Source: Deltaproteobacteria bacterium
GTDB lineage: Bacteria > Desulfobacterota > Desulfuromonadia > Geobacterales > DSM-12255
Assembly: GCA_021849045.1 (NCBI GenBank)
Contig: JAJZTK010000004.1
Location: 1-64,000, forward strand
Direction: 5' to 3'
DNA: 64,000 nt
The notes under the pieces were generated by a model. It was not told the origin of the DNA. It worked only from the letters and a program-made list of their open reading frames with translations, and did not search any database. Position numbers and translations under genes: made by a program. Shown here in pieces: positions 60,389 through 64,000 of this stretch. Position 1 is the first letter of the stretch. Each line of letters opens with the position of its first letter.

Positions 60389-60796
60389 ATGAAGCAACAT
60401 CACATCCTTCTGGTTGAAGACCATCCCGACGACGAATTCCTGACGTTACATGCATTTCGCAAACATGACATCACCAATGTGTCGGTAATGCGGGAGGTGA
60501 AGCAGGCGTTCGATTTACTCTTGGGCGAAGGGGATGGCCAGGGGGCGCGATTCCCCGATCTGATCATCCTTGATCTGCGGTTACCAAAGATAGACGGTTT
60601 CGAGTTTCTGGAGACCATACGGTCCGACCAGCGGACCCAGCAGATTCCGGTTGTCATTCTCAGTTCATCCCGTCAGGAAAAAGACCTTGAGCGCTGCCAG
60701 CAGCTTGGGGTTGAAGCCTTTATCACCAAACCCCTCGACCCGGACAAGATCCAGATCATCAAGCAGATCCTTAAACAGCAACACTCACCTTCCTAG
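60389..60796 (+). CDS. Rcp1-type single-domain response regulator
   Basis: A 135-aa receiver: ILLVEDHPDDEFLTLHAF, phosphoacceptor Asp in LIILDLRLPKIDG (about 60), and AFITKPLD with Lys. It is very like the regulator at 46717-47205, suggesting duplication. It is 119 bp downstream of the hybrid kinase on the same strand. A good GAGAGG lies before the ATG. Confidence 0.88.
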   Translation: MKQHHILLVEDHPDDEFLTLHAFRKHDITNVSVMREVKQAFDLLLGEGDGQGARFPDLIILDLRLPKIDGFEFLETIRSDQRTQQIPVVILSSSRQEKDLERCQQLGVEAFITKPLDPDKIQIIKQILKQQHSPS

Positions 60797-60886
60797 CCAT
60801 CTGATGCCTCCGTATGGGAGCGCTTCCAGAATCCTGATCAGATTCAACAGCTACAGCTATAATTCCTGTTGATGGGGGTTAGCCGA

Positions 60887-62131
60887 TCATCGCTTTCCTC
60901 CCGCCATGGCACTACTCTCCGGCCTGTTTCTCAGCATGGTCATGCAGAGAGGTCCAAAGAACGCGCCGATGCCGAGCGTGACGAAAGCGACGCCCCATGC
61001 ACCGGGGATACCTGGCAGTGGCGACCAGTCGCGGCAGAGATCCAGCGCCCAGCCAAAGATTGTCGGCGATATCATGCCAAGGGAGTAACCGATCAGGGAT
61101 TGAACCCCCATGGCCGCTCCCAGGTAACCGGGCGGAACCAGTTCGGTCAGGCCGGTGGAAAATACCGGTGATTCGGCAACTATGAGATAGCCGTAAAGAC
61201 AGCCGACGGCCAGGGTCAGGTACGGGTTGGCATGTGCCAGCCAGCCAAAGGTGCAGGAGAGCAGAGCGCTTCCCATCATTACCAGAAAGATGGTTCTGGT
61301 TCTCCCCAGCCGATCCGACAGTGTGCCGGTGATGGCGGTTGAGAAGGTCCCGATCCCGATGATCAGCGCCGATGCCGTTGCTCCCCAGCCGGTGGCTGTC
61401 CCCCTGGCGATCCCCCAGTTTATCAGGTTGGCGGTAAAGAACGGTGCCAGCCAGCTTCGCATGCCGTACATCTCCCACATGTGGCTCCCGTACCCCAGGA
61501 TCATCAGCATGGCCGGCCGGTTTTTGAGGACTTCCGGGATCAGCGGTCCTGTCTGGCTGGTTTGTCGAACGAACCGGTACTTCTTGAACACGATCAGGGA
61601 TATGAGCGTACCCAGATAGACACCGGCTGAGCAGGCAATGAAGGCGGTTCGCCAGTTGAAGAGTGTGGTCAGCCCACCGGTGAGAGCCAGGGACAGGGAG
61701 GCACCGAGAACCAGCGCGCCTACATAGAGGCCGACGGCACGACCGCGCTGCGCGCTGGGAAAGCGTTCGGCAACCAGCTTGAGGCCGGGCATGTAAGTGC
61801 CCCCCATGCCGATGCCGGTCAAAGCCCGCAGCAACATGGCGGACAGGTAATCATGGGCGAAGAAGGCAAAAAGAAGATTGGCGGCAGCCGACCAGAGGGC
61901 TGAGATGACGAAGATGTATTTGGTGTTGATGCGATCGGTCAACGTGCTCAGGATGACGCCTGATGCGATGTAGCCGAGCTGATAGACGGAGAAGATGGAA
62001 CCGGCCATGGTGTTGTTCATCCCCCACTCCTGTTTCAGCATCGGCAGAACGGCGGAGTAGTTGATGAACACCAACATGATGAATATCTGGGCCAGGCAGA
62101 GCAAAAGGAGCCAGCGGGTGTTGGCGGACAT
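60887..62131 (-). CDS. Major facilitator superfamily transporter
   Basis: A 414-aa MFS protein with 12 predicted helices. The loop 2-3 motif is LSTLTDRINTKYIF; an equivalent later loop is GTLSDRLGRTRTIF. The long central loop is basic. Members of this group carry organic acids or cyanate/nitrate-type anions, but the substrate cannot be told. It converges on the response-regulator gene and lies downstream of the OFA-family gene, separated by a terminator. Confidence 0.85.
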   Translation of the reverse strand: MSANTRWLLLLCLAQIFIMLVFINYSAVLPMLKQEWGMNNTMAGSIFSVYQLGYIASGVILSTLTDRINTKYIFVISALWSAAANLLFAFFAHDYLSAMLLRALTGIGMGGTYMPGLKLVAERFPSAQRGRAVGLYVGALVLGASLSLALTGGLTTLFNWRTAFIACSAGVYLGTLISLIVFKKYRFVRQTSQTGPLIPEVLKNRPAMLMILGYGSHMWEMYGMRSWLAPFFTANLINWGIARGTATGWGATASALIIGIGTFSTAITGTLSDRLGRTRTIFLVMMGSALLSCTFGWLAHANPYLTLAVGCLYGYLIVAESPVFSTGLTELVPPGYLGAAMGVQSLIGYSLGMISPTIFGWALDLCRDWSPLPGIPGAWGVAFVTLGIGAFFGPLCMTMLRNRPESSAMAGGKR

Positions 62132-62214
62132 GGGAAACCTTTCGGTGCGTGGCGGTTCTTAGAGTGCTAGGAAGTATAGTCTGTTTCCGTGAGGCGAGCA
62201 ACGGTTGCCTATAA

Positions 62215-62244
62215 TGAAAAAAGGGCTATGCATGCGCATAGCCC
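62215..62244 (-). terminator. Intrinsic terminator after the OFA-family gene
   Basis: GGGCTATGC with GCATAGCCC form a 9-bp stem (62223-62244), followed on the minus strand by six T. It ends the transcript from 63625. Confidence 0.9.
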
Positions 62245-62269
62245 TCTGAGGTGGTGCGAGGAAGCTGAT

Positions 62270-63625
62270 TTAGCGCAAGGTACGGAGCGGTGCTTGTTCG
62301 AAGCCGGTGAACACGCGGGCGCCCAGCATGAATTCTGCCCAGAATTCTTTCCATTGGGACGGTGCCTGATCGCCTTCCGTGGCCGGCTTGAGTTCGGCCA
62401 GGAAGATGGTCAGCGCCGAGCCGGCAACCAGCAGGGTTCCGGCCAGCATGAACGACTTGTTCAGGCCGCCTGGCTGGGCATTGAGCATTTCAGAAACCTT
62501 GCCCATCACAAAGCCGCCTACGCCCCAGGCAGTGAAGAGTACGCCATAGTTCAGGCCGTAGTTCTTGACCCCCCAGTAGTCCTTGGAGAACGAGGGGAAG
62601 AGGGCCAGGTTGGAACCGTAGTTGAAGCCGATGAAGGTGGCCAGGAGAACCAGCAGCACGGCGCTGCCCGAGCCGATCACCGGAATGGCGGCAAACATCA
62701 GGGCTGCCTGGAAGGCGAGCATGATGAAGAGGGTGGCCCGACGACCGATCTTATCGGACAGGACGCCGGCAACGACCCGGCCGCCGGCGTTGCCCAGGGC
62801 CATGATGGCAACGGCCAGGAAGGCCATCTCCCCCATGCTCTTTTTCGCCAGGCCAGCCACGCTGCCGATCACCATCAGGCCGGCGCCGGCGCCGATGAAG
62901 TAGGCCAGCCAGAGTACATAAAACTTGTAGTTGCGGAGCATTTCGCTGGCGCTGGCGTTGATGGCCGGTTTAGAGGCGTTGAGTTTGGCAACCGGCCCCG
63001 GATCGGCAGGTTCTGCCGGGACATAGCCCTGGGGAGGGTTGACCACAAAAAAGGAGAGGCCGCAGACGATCACCGTGAAGGCGACAGCCAGCACCAGCAT
63101 GGCCTTCTGGATGCCGAAGGCGCCCAGAAGCCAGCTGGCGAGAGGGGCGATATAGACCGGTGCCAGGCCGAAGCCGGCAACCACGATCCCGGCGATCAGG
63201 CCCGTTTTGGCAGGAGAGAACCACTTGAGGGCCGGCGGGGTTGCTGCGGAGTAACCGAAGCCGAAGCCGGCGCCGGCAAGGACCCCAAAGCCGACGACCC
63301 AGGCGAGGTAGCTGGATGATAACGCGGTCAGGGTAAAACCGCACCCCACCAGGAGACCGCCAATGAGGGCCGTCTTGGCTGGGCCGATCTTGTCCTGGCA
63401 TTTGCCGGCCAGGATCATGGCAAAGGCAAAGGTGAGACAACAGACCGCATAGGGATCGTTGATAGAGGCAAGGTCCCACTGGAATGCGCCAGGGCCTCCC
63501 TTTTCGATGGAGGCCTTGATTGCCCCCTTGAAGATACTCCAGGCATAGAGCACGCCGAGCGCCAGGTTGATGCCGGTGCCGGCCCGGACTACGCGCCATC
63601 CTTTATTGGAGTCTGCTTGTGTCAT
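62270..63625 (-). CDS. OFA-family MFS transporter (oxalate/formate antiporter-like)
   Basis: A 451-aa transporter. ATG at 63625 has GGGGG nine bases upstream; an in-frame start at 63664 is less likely. It has 12 helices, the family's N-terminal GTGINLALGVLYAWSIFKGA, AGAGFGFGYSAATPPALKWF and the later GNAGGRVVAGVLSDKIGRR. OFA proteins exchange small organic anions (oxalate, formate, lactate and others). In a Geobacter-like cell an acetate- or lactate-type substrate is as likely as oxalate. Confidence 0.85.
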   Translation of the reverse strand: MTQADSNKGWRVVRAGTGINLALGVLYAWSIFKGAIKASIEKGGPGAFQWDLASINDPYAVCCLTFAFAMILAGKCQDKIGPAKTALIGGLLVGCGFTLTALSSSYLAWVVGFGVLAGAGFGFGYSAATPPALKWFSPAKTGLIAGIVVAGFGLAPVYIAPLASWLLGAFGIQKAMLVLAVAFTVIVCGLSFFVVNPPQGYVPAEPADPGPVAKLNASKPAINASASEMLRNYKFYVLWLAYFIGAGAGLMVIGSVAGLAKKSMGEMAFLAVAIMALGNAGGRVVAGVLSDKIGRRATLFIMLAFQAALMFAAIPVIGSGSAVLLVLLATFIGFNYGSNLALFPSFSKDYWGVKNYGLNYGVLFTAWGVGGFVMGKVSEMLNAQPGGLNKSFMLAGTLLVAGSALTIFLAELKPATEGDQAPSQWKEFWAEFMLGARVFTGFEQAPLRTLR

Positions 63626-64000
63626 TGGGTAATCCCCCTTTGTCGGTTGATGTTCAGATGACAAAGCAACTTGGATACCAATGTTCTATTAATTTGTATA
63701 ACAAATAAAGTGTAATAATTAAAGCTACTTGAGTTGTTGGGTTGGTTGGTTGTTCTTTTGGTGTGCGGAACGGTTTTTGGAATATATGCAAAAAGGTTTG
63801 GTGAGAGTTGGCCGTATCAGGTGAGTTGTGAGTGGTAAGTGAAGTAAAGTTCCATAAAAACAACTAATTATCTTGTGGTGGTTTTGTTGGTATTGTTTTG
63901 CAGAAATGCGAATTGCTTCCTGGCTGATTTGCAAAACAAAAGATGTCTCGTTCTCTGTATCCTCCGTGGTACAACCAGCCCAATTGTCCCGTCAGCCGAC
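63626..64000. other. A/T-rich intergenic end of the window
   Basis: No coding frame, RNA, clear sigma-54 site or repeat was recognised in these 375 bases. The part near 63665-63720 is A/T-rich and probably contains the promoter of the OFA-family gene. Confidence 0.4.

Overview
The window looks like chromosome from a Geobacter-like member of the Desulfuromonadota (Deltaproteobacteria). This is inferred from protein content and gene style: Gram-negative export signals, many two-component and c-di-GMP proteins, a CHAD/Ppx polyphosphate cluster, an OFA-family transporter and a CxxCH cytochrome domain. No rRNA, phage, CRISPR array or intact transposase was seen. The only RNA gene is an initiator tRNA-fMet (58655-58731, minus).

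Layout. 1-3048: a partial gene end, two small unknown genes and a secreted subtilisin-like protease with an IPTL-type C-terminal signal. 3282-7855 (minus): an RsbU/RsbW/STAS partner-switch operon that ends in an EAL-CBS-GGDEF protein and contains a hidden 51-residue gene. 7880-8057: a MITE-like element with 23-bp terminal inverted repeats and an 8-bp target duplication. 8164-10593: a PHP-glycosyltransferase fusion. 10772-14225: a zinc/manganese-type uptake operon without its ATPase. 14379-18253: DUF6134-like, lipid kinase and secreted glycosidase-like genes. 18376-27386: DUF2062 and the phoBR-pstSCAB-phoU locus, with an internally deleted PhoU. 27618-30371: hydrolase plus GH3-type adenylating enzyme. 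30517-35478: histidine kinase/regulator, M28 peptidase, alpha/beta hydrolase, and a ParA-like ATPase with a frameshifted partner. 35500-39997 (minus): unknown 813-residue protein, phosphatidylserine decarboxylase and Lgt-like membrane protein. 40293-46066: polyphosphate-type cluster (basic HhH protein, zinc ribbon, SixA-like, two TMK-like kinases, CHAD, Ppx/GppA). 46085-49796: thioredoxin-fold protein and signalling genes. 49874-54012: VPLPA-CTERM protein, SulP transporter, PPK2-type phosphotransferase. 54024-58440: exported lipoproteins, an FGE-like protein and a second CTERM-like protein. 59016-63625: signalling genes and two MFS transporters.

The unifying signal is regulatory. Eight promoters share one architecture: two to four 7-bp units resembling CTGTAAC at exact 11-bp period, then exactly 10 bp to a -10 hexamer such as TATAGT. 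Since two of them lie before phoB and pstS, I read them as Pho boxes. The others precede the PHP-glycosyltransferase, DUF2062, hydrolase-GH3, the 813-aa/PSD/Lgt-like operon, the polyphosphate cluster and the VPLPA-CTERM protein. The window therefore appears to hold a dispersed phosphate-starvation island joining uptake, polyphosphate turnover, probable lipid or envelope remodelling and an exported protein. The Pho boxes were read by eye and are sequence predictions; the lipid-remodelling role is inference.
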